Of a DNA stretch of 59,205 nt, positions 29,368 to 36,502 are shown piece after piece. Source of the DNA: a virus; IMG/VR virus record IMGVR_UViG_3300032242_000711, positions 1-59,205 of that record. The stretch is one strand, 5' to 3'. Position 1 is the stretch's first letter. Every line of letters starts with the position of its first letter. Both the position numbers and the translations under genes were made by a program. The notes under the pieces are model-generated. The model was given only the letters and a program-made list of their open reading frames with translations, searched no databases and had not been told where the DNA came from.

Positions 29368-31205
29368 ACGTAATCACAATCGACTTTGAGACGTATTACA
29401 GCAAGGACTTTGGGTTCAAGACCCATACCACTGAAGAGTACGTGCGCGGGGACCAGTTTGAAGTTATCGGTGTATCTGTTGCCGTTGGCGATGCTGATCC
29501 TGTATGGTTCAGTGGGTCTGATGAAGACACACGACAATTTCTTATGCAGTTCAATTGGGCAGGCTCATTTGTGCTGGCTCACAACACGCAGTTTGATGGA
29601 GCAATTCTGTCGTGGCGTTACGGCATCAAACCAAAAGGCTGGCTGGACACACTGTGCATGGCACGTGCGATCCACGGTGTCGATGCGGGTGGTAGCTTAA
29701 AAATCCTAGCCGAGCAATACCATATCGGTGTCAAAGGTACTGAGGTGGTAAATGCGTTGGGCTTGCGCCGCAAAGACTTTCCCGAGGATCAGTTGGCGCA
29801 GTATGGCGAGTACTGCAAAAACGATGTGGAGTTGACGCGCACTTTGTTTCACAGGTTCATGCTGCCGGGAGTTGGTGAAGGCTTTCCTGTAAAGGAGTTA
29901 AAGGTTATTGACTGCACCTTGCGTATGTTTGTGGAACCCACACTGACGCTTGACTTGTCGATGCTGGAGGCGCACCTTGAGGGAGTCAAAGCCAAGAAGG
30001 CAACCTTGCTTGAAGCGGCGGCGGCAGACAAAGATACGTTGATGTCTAACGACAAGTTTGCAGAACTGCTGACCAAGCTCAACGTTGTGCCCCCTCAGAA
30101 AACAAGCCTGAGAACTGGCAAGAAAGCATGGGCATTTGCCAAGACCGATGAGGAGTTCAAAGCCCTCTTAGATCACCCCGATCCAAGGGTGCAAGCAGTG
30201 GTGGGCGCTCGGTTGGGAACCAAGACCACGTTGGAAGAAACACGTACACAACGCTTTATAGATATAGCCAAGCGTGGCCCTCTTCCAGTGCCTATCAAAT
30301 ACTATGCCGCACACACCGGAAGGTGGGGTGGGGACGACAAGATCAACTTGCAGAATTTGCCAAGTCGTGGGCAGAATGGTGGCAAGTTGAAACGAGCAAT
30401 TCAAGCCCCAGAAGGTTACGTCATCATCGACTCGGACTCATCACAGATTGAGGCGAGAACAGTTGCGTGGCTTGCGGGACAAACCGATTTGGTGGAGGCA
30501 TTTGAAAATGGGCATGACGTCTACAAGATCATGGCTACTGCTATATATGGCAAGGGGATTGAAGAAATCTCAAAAGAAGAAAGGTTCGTTGGTAAGACAA
30601 CAATTCTTGGCGCGGGGTATGGCATGGGAGCGCTCAAGTTCCAAACGCAACTCCAGACGTTTGGCGTTAATGTTACGTTGGATGAGTGTCAAAGGATTAT
30701 CAGTGTTTACAGATCGACTTATGACAAGATACCTGCGCTATGGCGACAAGGCCAAACTTGCATCGAAGCGATTGTTACAAACAGAGCGGCGACATTCGGA
30801 AACGTAAACGCAGTTCATTTTGATGCAACCCGCAAAGGGTTCCTTTTGCCAAGCGGTCTGTGGCAACGCTACGAAGGGTTGTACACAACAAGCACCCCAG
30901 AAAGCCGCACAGAGTACTGGTACAAAACACGCAAAGGCCCAGTGCGCATCTACGGCGGCAAGGTCGTTGAGAACATCTGTCAAGCTGTTGCAAGGTGTGT
31001 GATCGCTGAGCAGATGCTGTTGATTAGCAAACGGTACAAGGTTGTGCTGACGGTGCATGATGCCGTGGCCTGTATCGCCCCTGAAGCCCAAGCCAAGGAA
31101 GCGCAAGATTATGTTGAGCAATGTATGCGCTATCGACCAGAGTGGTGCAAGACGTTACCTCTCAACTGTGAATCGGGTGTCGGACAAAGTTATGGCGACT
31201 GTTAA
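29364..31205 (+). CDS. DNA polymerase I-like (family A) with 3'-5' exonuclease
   Basis: The 613-residue replicative polymerase has an N-terminal DEDDy proofreading domain: TIDFET (D7, E9), AHNTQFD (D78) and YCKNDVE (Y150, D154). The polymerase domain shows motif A DSDSSQIEAR (catalytic D358), motif B around RFVGKTTILGAGYGMG, and motif C VHDA (V564-D566). No 5'-3' exonuclease domain is present, as is usual for phage enzymes. It would replicate phage DNA together with the primase-helicase and helicase encoded downstream. Confidence 0.95.
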   Translation: MNVITIDFETYYSKDFGFKTHTTEEYVRGDQFEVIGVSVAVGDADPVWFSGSDEDTRQFLMQFNWAGSFVLAHNTQFDGAILSWRYGIKPKGWLDTLCMARAIHGVDAGGSLKILAEQYHIGVKGTEVVNALGLRRKDFPEDQLAQYGEYCKNDVELTRTLFHRFMLPGVGEGFPVKELKVIDCTLRMFVEPTLTLDLSMLEAHLEGVKAKKATLLEAAAADKDTLMSNDKFAELLTKLNVVPPQKTSLRTGKKAWAFAKTDEEFKALLDHPDPRVQAVVGARLGTKTTLEETRTQRFIDIAKRGPLPVPIKYYAAHTGRWGGDDKINLQNLPSRGQNGGKLKRAIQAPEGYVIIDSDSSQIEARTVAWLAGQTDLVEAFENGHDVYKIMATAIYGKGIEEISKEERFVGKTTILGAGYGMGALKFQTQLQTFGVNVTLDECQRIISVYRSTYDKIPALWRQGQTCIEAIVTNRAATFGNVNAVHFDATRKGFLLPSGLWQRYEGLYTTSTPESRTEYWYKTRKGPVRIYGGKVVENICQAVARCVIAEQMLLISKRYKVVLTVHDAVACIAPEAQAKEAQDYVEQCMRYRPEWCKTLPLNCESGVGQSYGDC

Positions 31206-31452
31206 ATTAACCAAGTGGCACGATGACATACGAGACGTATTGAAGCAGTCAGAGGACGGACTTACAATCAGCGAAATATCGTCAAAGTTGTTGCTTGACG
31301 AAGATAATTTGCGCATCTCAATACGTTCTATATTCGGCGTGTACATTGACCGTTGGAGTGGCCCCCATCGAGGGCAGTATGCGGCTATCTACATGTGCGC
31401 TGAAGTGCCAGAAAACGCACCCAAACCGGAGAAGAAAAATGAACGAGCATGA
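31192..31452 (+). CDS. Small winged-helix-like protein
   Basis: ATG 31192 lies inside the end of the polymerase gene (MATVKLTKWHDDIRDVLKQS, 86 residues). TISEISSKLLLDEDNLRISI followed by RSIFGVYIDRW fits a helix-turn-helix with a wing. Probably DNA binding; role unknown. Confidence 0.65.
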   Translation: MATVKLTKWHDDIRDVLKQSEDGLTISEISSKLLLDEDNLRISIRSIFGVYIDRWSGPHRGQYAAIYMCAEVPENAPKPEKKNERA

Positions 31453-31657
31453 AGATAACTTACGCGACCTTGCATCCATGTTTGCGATGGCGGGTCTGCT
31501 GATGAATAACGAAAATTACTCTATGCCAGAAGTTGTGGACAAAGCACATCAGCTTGCTGAGTACTGGATGAACGCCCGAAACCGAGAATCACTTGAAGAC
31601 CAAGGCATAGCCGTACTCAAACCCAAAAGGAAATATGAGCGAAAAACAACCGATTAA
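31439..31657 (+). CDS. Small helical protein (72 aa)
   Basis: Starts at ATG 31439, MNEHEDNLRDLASMFAMAGL, overlapping the preceding gene, and overlaps the next gene by 23 bases. The sequence has LLMNNENYSMPEVVDKAHQL and a basic end KPKRKYERKTTD. Unknown function. Confidence 0.65.
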   Translation: MNEHEDNLRDLASMFAMAGLLMNNENYSMPEVVDKAHQLAEYWMNARNRESLEDQGIAVLKPKRKYERKTTD

Positions 31658-32324
31658 ATACACGTGGTCGTATTCCTCCATTGACCTGTTCAAGCAGTGC
31701 CCGCAAAAGTACTTTCGTTTGCGCGTCCTCAAAGATGTTAAGGAGCCTGAGTCTGATGCCATGCGTTACGGCACTGCCGTACACAAAGTGGCCGAGGACT
31801 ACATCCGAGAAGGCACGCCCATACCAGAGCAATATGCGTTCATGCGTGAGCCGTTGGAGTCTTTGAAAAATTGTGAAGGCACGCACCTGTGCGAACACAA
31901 GATGGGATTGACGAAAGGGTTAGAGCCTTGCGACTTCTACGACAAAGATGTTTGGTGGCGCGGCATCGCTGACCTGATTATTCTTCAAGGCGAAGTGGCG
32001 CGGGTTGTGGACTACAAGACAGGCAAGTCAAGCAAGTATGCAGACACCAAGCAACTTGAGTTGATGGCGCTGTCGATCTTCAAGCATTTCCCCCAAGTCA
32101 AGAAGGTCAAGTCCGGTCTGTTGTTTGTGATTGCCAAGGATTTTGTGAAGGCCGACTTCAGTGCGGACAAGCAAGGGGTGCATTGGATGCGCTGGCTGGA
32201 AGACACTGCGCGGTTGGAGAAAGCGTTTGAGGTAAACGTGTGGAACGCACGACCTAACTTCAGTTGCAAAGATTGGTGCGTGGTTAAAGACTGCGTGCAT
32301 AACGGGAAAGGATCGTACCGGTGA
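31635..32324 (+). CDS. PD-(D/E)xK exonuclease (RecB/Cas4-like)
   Basis: The 229-residue protein begins YTWSYSSIDLFKQCPQKYF, the opening of RecB-family nucleases, with H50 in RYGTAVHKVAEDY, D113 in WWRGIADLIIL, D126-Y-K128 in RVVDYKTGKSS, and Q140 in TKQLELMAL. These are the metal-binding and catalytic residues of the PDDEXK_1 group. A conserved-looking CEGTHLCEHKMGL segment precedes the core, but a full Cas4 iron-sulphur cysteine set is not evident. Likely works in DNA recombination or host DNA degradation. Confidence 0.9.
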   Translation: MSEKQPIKYTWSYSSIDLFKQCPQKYFRLRVLKDVKEPESDAMRYGTAVHKVAEDYIREGTPIPEQYAFMREPLESLKNCEGTHLCEHKMGLTKGLEPCDFYDKDVWWRGIADLIILQGEVARVVDYKTGKSSKYADTKQLELMALSIFKHFPQVKKVKSGLLFVIAKDFVKADFSADKQGVHWMRWLEDTARLEKAFEVNVWNARPNFSCKDWCVVKDCVHNGKGSYR

Positions 32325-32644
32325 CTAAAATTGATGTGAGGCTTGGGCAATTAGGGCCAGATTCCGCCGTGTTTCATGACTTGCGCTACGCAAATGACCG
32401 CGAAGGCGGCAACAATAACGAGACAAAATTGGAAATTCGCAATTTATCAGGCAACACACTTGATGTACAGATTGGTTTCAATGAGCAAAATAAAAACGGC
32501 AAATGGCAATACAAATGGCGGTCGTTAAGCAATGTAGATGGAGTCAGAGTCAAAATTAGCGGGGCGTGCGAGAACGCAGAGTTTCTGAGCATGTTGCAGT
32601 TGATTCTTGAAACTGAGAAAATGGTAGACATCATCAAACCGTGA
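32321..32644 (+). CDS. Hypothetical beta-rich protein (107 aa)
   Basis: A GTG start overlaps the nuclease stop (GTGA). The protein MTKIDVRLGQLGPDSAVFHD, with TLDVQIGFNEQNKNGKWQYK, appears to be a beta sandwich followed by the helix NAEFLSMLQLILETEKMVDI. No family recognised. Confidence 0.65.
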   Translation: MTKIDVRLGQLGPDSAVFHDLRYANDREGGNNNETKLEIRNLSGNTLDVQIGFNEQNKNGKWQYKWRSLSNVDGVRVKISGACENAEFLSMLQLILETEKMVDIIKP

Positions 32645-32651
32645 GGCCCGT

Positions 32652-32942
32652 ATGGCAACCAAAACCCCCCGCAAGTACGCCCAAGCGGTCAAGTACGAAG
32701 ACACCCCAGAGCAGGTCAAGAACCGCGAGGAACGCAACCGTGCACGGTACAAGTTGTTGAAGGAAGGCAAGGTTCGCAAGGGTGATGGCAAGGACGTTGC
32801 TCATGTGAAGGCCGCTGACAAGGGCGGCACAATCAAAGACGGCGTGCGTGTAGAACCTAAGTCTGTAAATCGTTCTTTCAAGCGCGACAGTAAGGGTAAC
32901 CTCGTATCCGAAACCAGCAAAAAAGAACGTAAACGCGCTTGA
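32652..32942 (+). CDS. Basic protein with HNH-like decayed motif
   Basis: The 96-residue protein MATKTPRKYAQAVKYEDTPE, NREERNRARYKLLKEGKVRK, GDGKDVAHVKAADKGG and GVRVEPKSVNRSFKRDSKGN is strongly basic. The 'GDGK(D/E)V-x-H...N' arrangement resembles a phage family with an HNH-type finger in which several metal-binding residues are conserved; here the usual DHKDGNP is replaced by AHVKAAD, so activity is doubtful. It may bind DNA only. Confidence 0.68.
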   Translation: MATKTPRKYAQAVKYEDTPEQVKNREERNRARYKLLKEGKVRKGDGKDVAHVKAADKGGTIKDGVRVEPKSVNRSFKRDSKGNLVSETSKKERKRA

Positions 32943-33050
32943 CACGCCGTGTGGTCGGCTTAGAATAGCCAGTGAAATAAAAAGAAGCGAGTGACTGCCG
33001 TAAGCGGTCAACCAAACCTGAATGTGAAAAACCCACATTCGGGCTATTTG
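32943..33050 (+). ncRNA. Structured intergenic RNA candidate
   Basis: Between two genes lies a compact structure: outer helix AATAGCC (32964-32970) with GGCTATT (33042-33048) enclosing hairpin TGACTGC-CGTAA-GCGGTCA (32992-33010) and hairpin TGAATGTG-AAAAACC-CACATTCG (33019-33041), plus GCCG/CGGC just after the upstream stop. There is an A-rich single strand (GTGAAATAAAAAGAAGCGA). No poly-U tail follows, so a simple terminator is unlikely. It could be a cis-regulatory element, processed RNA or small RNA. Confidence 0.5.
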
Positions 33051-33069
33051 CTATTGGAGTGCAGATTCA

Positions 33070-33291
33070 ATGACAAGAAATGAGTTCATAGCTTTGTTGA
33101 AATTACAAGATCGGGATTTAATGATGTGCGATGTACACACAACAGTGCACAACGAAAAAGACAACCGATTTGCCGCTGACGTGGTAGATAAGAATTGGAA
33201 TGTTGTGATGAATGGCCCGACCGCAAAAACAAAATCCGCCGCTGTTCAAAGAGCAATCGCCAAATACTACAAGCGCTATGCAAATAATTGA
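33070..33291 (+). CDS. Small protein (73 aa)
   Basis: MTRNEFIALLKLQDRDLMMC, then NRFAADVVDKNWNVVMNGPT and a basic end AAVQRAIAKYYKRYANN. It follows the structured intergenic element and overlaps the helicase start. Function unknown; the 'NRNE(F)' start recurs in the primase-helicase (VSRNEFLSLVLPP). Confidence 0.65.
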   Translation: MTRNEFIALLKLQDRDLMMCDVHTTVHNEKDNRFAADVVDKNWNVVMNGPTAKTKSAAVQRAIAKYYKRYANN

Positions 33292-34825
33292 TAACAAAGC
33301 GCTGTTGCTGAAGGTCAAAGAGCCTACACGCATCACAACCGTTATACCCAAAGCCCGACAAGTTGGTGACAACGAAGTGCTGGTCAAGTGGGGCTTGGAA
33401 GAAGCGCAGGTGCTTAAAAACTTGCGCCTTAAAAACATCCCTTCACCCATCGACGCACACTACAACTGGCCGGGACTCTACAAACCGTTTGCACATCAAC
33501 GCACAACCGCATCGTTCCTGACAATGCACCGCCGTGCTTTTTGCTTCAACGAGCAAGGCACGGGTAAAACATCGAGCGTCATCTGGGCATCTGACTACCT
33601 GATAAACATTGGCATCATTCGGCGCGTCTTGGTTGTGTGCCCCCTGTCGATCATGTCGTCTGCATGGGAGGCTGACTTGTTTAAGTTTGCCATGCACCGC
33701 ACGTGCGCCATCGCACACAGCTATTCAAAAGAGAAGCGTATTGCCGCCGCACGTGGCGAAGCTGAGTATGTGATTTGCAATTTTGATGGGCTTGACATCA
33801 TCAAAGACGAGATCGTCAACGGTGGGTTTGATCTGATTGTAATTGACGAAGCCAATGCATACAAAAACGTATCTACAAAACGGTGGAAAACTTTGAACGC
33901 CATCATTCAGCCTGACATGTGGGTATGGATGCTGACCGGCACCCCCGCATCGCAGTCGCCTACTGATGCGTATGGCTTGGCTAAGATCATCAACCCATCG
34001 GGCGTGCCTCGGTTCTTTGGTGCGTTCCGCGATCAAGTCATGACCAAGATCACGCAGTTCAAATGGATTCCAAAAAAGTCTTCAGAGAACACGGTGCACG
34101 AAGCCTTGCAACCCGCCATCAGGTTCACAAAGGACGAGTGCCTTGACTTGCCTGACATGACGTACACAACTCGGGAAGTCCCTCTAACGCCACAGCAACA
34201 GAAGTTTTACGAAACCCTACGCAAGAACATGATGGCCGTGGCCGCTGGCGAAGAGATAACAACTGTTAATGCGGCGGCAAACCTTAACAAGCTGCTTCAG
34301 TTGTCGTGTGGCGCAGTCTATTCGGACAATGGTGAAACCATTTCGTTTGATGCCAAGACTCGCATGACCGCACTGCTTGAGGTCATTGAAGAAGCAAGCC
34401 ACAAGGTCATTGTGTTTGCCCCCTTTCGACATGCCATTGAGATCATCGCTGAAGAACTTAAGGTAAACAAGATACCGTGCGAAGTCATACACGGTGGCGT
34501 CAACGTCAACAAACGCACGGAGGTGTTCGCTAAATTTCAATCTGAGAAAGACCCGCAAGTATTGGTCATCCAGCCGCAAGCCGCCGCGCACGGAGTTACG
34601 CTCCACGCCGCCAACGTTGTGGTGTGGTGGGGGCCAATCACATCAACAGAAACATATCTACAAGCCAACGCACGTGTGCATCGTGCTGGCCAACGCAACC
34701 CCTGTACGGTTGTGCACATTCAAGGCAGCCCCGTGGAGAAACGCATCTACGCCATGCTGTCGGAAAAAGTGGACATCCATACAAGGCTGATCGACCTCTA
34801 CAAAAATATTGTCGAAACCACTTGA
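33278..34825 (+). CDS. SNF2-type superfamily 2 helicase
   Basis: From ATG 33278 (MQIIDNKALLLKVKEPTRIT, 515 residues) the motifs are: Walker A NEQGTGKTS (GTGKT 94-98), motif Ia LVVCPLSI, motif II DEAN (190-193, DEAN in place of DEAH), motif III LTGTPAS, and motif VI ARVHRAGQRNPC with the SNF2 'Q.NARVHR.GQ' signature. An in-frame ATG at 33212 would extend it inside the previous gene and is less likely. Such phage enzymes remodel protein-DNA complexes or branch-migrate forks during replication. Confidence 0.9.
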   Translation: MQIIDNKALLLKVKEPTRITTVIPKARQVGDNEVLVKWGLEEAQVLKNLRLKNIPSPIDAHYNWPGLYKPFAHQRTTASFLTMHRRAFCFNEQGTGKTSSVIWASDYLINIGIIRRVLVVCPLSIMSSAWEADLFKFAMHRTCAIAHSYSKEKRIAAARGEAEYVICNFDGLDIIKDEIVNGGFDLIVIDEANAYKNVSTKRWKTLNAIIQPDMWVWMLTGTPASQSPTDAYGLAKIINPSGVPRFFGAFRDQVMTKITQFKWIPKKSSENTVHEALQPAIRFTKDECLDLPDMTYTTREVPLTPQQQKFYETLRKNMMAVAAGEEITTVNAAANLNKLLQLSCGAVYSDNGETISFDAKTRMTALLEVIEEASHKVIVFAPFRHAIEIIAEELKVNKIPCEVIHGGVNVNKRTEVFAKFQSEKDPQVLVIQPQAAAHGVTLHAANVVVWWGPITSTETYLQANARVHRAGQRNPCTVVHIQGSPVEKRIYAMLSEKVDIHTRLIDLYKNIVETT

Positions 34826-34849
34826 CAATGTAAATGTAGGCTATATAAT
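34822..34849 (+). promoter_or_regulatory. Sigma-70 promoter before the late-early block
   Basis: TTGACA (34822-34827), 16-base spacer, TATAAT (34844-34849); the -35 begins inside the helicase stop region. Predicted start near 34856 gives a 26-base leader with AAGGAGAG before the ATG at 34882. Confidence 0.87.
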
Positions 34850-34881
34850 AGTTAGACCTTTTACAAACGAAGGAGAGTGTA

Positions 34882-35265
34882 ATGAGTGAAGAACCAACAG
34901 TTGAAAAGCTGACCCGCATCTACGTCAAGATTCGGGACAAGCGGCGCGAACTTGAGGAAGAAGTTGCCGCACTGAAAGAGAAGCAAGACACCGTTGCCGG
35001 TGAACTGCTTGAAATCTGCAAAGCGCAAGGCGCGTCAACCATCCGTACCGATTACGGCACGGTATCCAAACGGGTCACCAAGAACTACTGGACTAGTGAT
35101 TGGGATTCGTTCTACAAATTCATCAAAGACCATGATGCCTTTTCGTTGATGTTCCAACGAATCAACTCCGCGAACATGGCTCAGTTCCTTGAAGAAAATC
35201 CCGATTTACTACCGCCGGGACTCAATGCGGAAGTAAACCAAACCATCACCATTTTGAAACGCTAA
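34882..35265 (+). CDS. Hypothetical coiled-coil protein of the replication block
   Basis: The 127-residue protein MSEEPTVEKLTRIYVKIRDK has a strong N-terminal coiled coil (KRRELEEEVAALKEKQDTVA), a TIRTDYGTVSKRVTKNYWTS beta hairpin, then FYKFIKDHDAFSLMFQRINS and a C-terminal part. The combination is a familiar phage protein found just upstream of ssDNA-binding genes, of unknown function. First gene behind its own promoter, with AAGGAG. Confidence 0.75.
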   Translation: MSEEPTVEKLTRIYVKIRDKRRELEEEVAALKEKQDTVAGELLEICKAQGASTIRTDYGTVSKRVTKNYWTSDWDSFYKFIKDHDAFSLMFQRINSANMAQFLEENPDLLPPGLNAEVNQTITILKR

Positions 35266-35274
35266 GGAGAAACC

Positions 35275-36177
35275 ATGAGCAACGATCTCGCTATGTTGGA
35301 TGTAGGACTGCCTTCCTACCTGAAAGAACTTGAACTGGATGACGCAACCAAAGCCCTTATGGGTGGTAGCGGTGTTGGTTCCAAACGCATCTCCATCAAA
35401 GGTGGTGTATGGCGCATGATGGTCAACGGCAAAGAAGTTGCCAAGAACGAAGACCGTTCAATGAACGTAGTCATTGTTGCCGCTGCACCCAAGGTGTCGC
35501 GCACGTTTTATTTGAAGCAGTACTCTGAGGGCAACGAGCCATCCGCACCTGACTGCTGGTCTGCTGACGGTGAAGTGCCTGATGCCAAATCCATAATTCC
35601 GCAAGCTAAACGCTGCGTGGACTGCGATCAAAACGCCAAGGGTTCTGGTCAAGGCGATAGCCGCGCATGCCGTTACAGCCAACGTTTGGCAGTGGCGCTG
35701 GCCAATGACATCAAAGGCGATGTGTTCCAACTGACGCTTCCAGCCGCATCTATCTTTGGAGAAGGCGCTCCGGGAAAGTGGCCATTGCAGACATACGCAA
35801 AGATGATTGGTGGTAAGGGTATCCCAATCACTGCTGTGGTTACGGAGATGCGGTTCGATACGGACAGCGCTACACCACGTTTGACTTTCAAACCAGTACG
35901 TGTTTTGGAGAGCGAAGAGCACAAGACTGCTATTGAGCAGGGTCAGTCAGAGCCAGCAAAGCGTGCGATTACCATGACTGTGGCTGAAGCTGATGGCGTG
36001 AAGTTGCCAAAGCCCGAAGCACCCAAAGCAGAAGCCCCTAAAGCAGAAGCGCCCAAGCCTGAGAAGGTTGCCGCTGAGTCTGTGGAAGAACCCGTCAAGC
36101 GTGTCGCTAAGAAAGACGAGCCTGTTGCAGACAAGAAAGACCTGTCCAAAATCCTTGACGAGTGGGATGACGAGTAA
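35275..36177 (+). CDS. Candidate single-stranded DNA-binding protein with acidic tail
   Basis: The 300-residue protein has a folded N-terminal 225 residues including four cysteines (C94, C114, C117, C132; CVDCDQ) that could hold zinc, then a low-complexity linker of repeated EAPKAEAPKAEAPKPEK and a final acidic peptide ILDEWDDE. A globular domain plus flexible linker plus acidic, hydrophobic-tipped tail is the arrangement of SSB proteins such as bacterial SSB and T7 gp2.5, whose tails recruit polymerase. Placement between helicase and primase supports this; the family is not proven. Confidence 0.62.
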   Translation: MSNDLAMLDVGLPSYLKELELDDATKALMGGSGVGSKRISIKGGVWRMMVNGKEVAKNEDRSMNVVIVAAAPKVSRTFYLKQYSEGNEPSAPDCWSADGEVPDAKSIIPQAKRCVDCDQNAKGSGQGDSRACRYSQRLAVALANDIKGDVFQLTLPAASIFGEGAPGKWPLQTYAKMIGGKGIPITAVVTEMRFDTDSATPRLTFKPVRVLESEEHKTAIEQGQSEPAKRAITMTVAEADGVKLPKPEAPKAEAPKAEAPKPEKVAAESVEEPVKRVAKKDEPVADKKDLSKILDEWDDE

Positions 36178-36407
36178 TGGCTAAAGGTTACTCCACACTT
36201 ACAGTGCAGGAGGTTAACGAAGCAAATGCAAACCTGCTTGGTGTTAAGCTGGGCAGGATTTGTGTTGAGCGGGACATCCCTGTGACGGACGTATCAGACT
36301 TCTTTGGCGTGAGCCGAGTAACTGTTTATTCGTGGTTTCGTGGAAAGACAGTTGTTTCAGGCAAGCACGCCGACAAGATGCAAAAGCTGATTGCCAAATT
36401 GGCTTAA
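36177..36407 (+). CDS. Small helix-turn-helix protein (Cro/XRE-like)
   Basis: The 76-residue protein has DVSDFFGVSRVTVYSWFRGK (38-57), a typical helix-turn-helix, with flanking helices RICVERDIPV and HADKMQKLIAKLA. ATG overlaps the previous stop. Probably a transcription regulator of phage genes. It could bind the palindromic operators seen at 15490 or 19145, but there is no direct evidence. Confidence 0.8.
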   Translation: MAKGYSTLTVQEVNEANANLLGVKLGRICVERDIPVTDVSDFFGVSRVTVYSWFRGKTVVSGKHADKMQKLIAKLA

Positions 36408-36413
36408 CGGTTT

Positions 36414-36474
36414 GAGTGGGATAGGGTAGCTCCCGAAAAGGATGGGTGCCGTCACATCCCTTCCCTACTCTTTT
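36414..36474 (+). promoter_or_regulatory. Long hairpin with T tract in the primase-helicase leader
   Basis: GAGTGGGATAGGG pairs with CCCTTCCCTACTC (two mismatches), an inner GGATG...CATCC helix lies inside, and TTTT follows. It would act as an attenuator or partial terminator between the HTH gene and the primase-helicase gene. Confidence 0.6.
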
Positions 36475-36502
36475 ATAACAAATGACGGCGCAGAGGACGG
36501 CT

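Noticed and set aside
32652-32942. Active HNH endonuclease
   Set aside because: The expected DHKDGNP and N/H residues are replaced (AHVKAAD), so only a decayed or DNA-binding relative is supported.
32964-33048. Possible tRNA (seven-base acceptor-like helix, 85 bases)
   Set aside because: No TPsiC loop, an eight-base arm where the T arm should be, no D arm and no proper anticodon loop.
33212-33277. N-terminal extension of the SNF2 helicase
   Set aside because: These 22 codons lie within the preceding gene in another frame and give a Pro/Gln-rich, non-conserved-looking leader; ATG 33278 is preferred.
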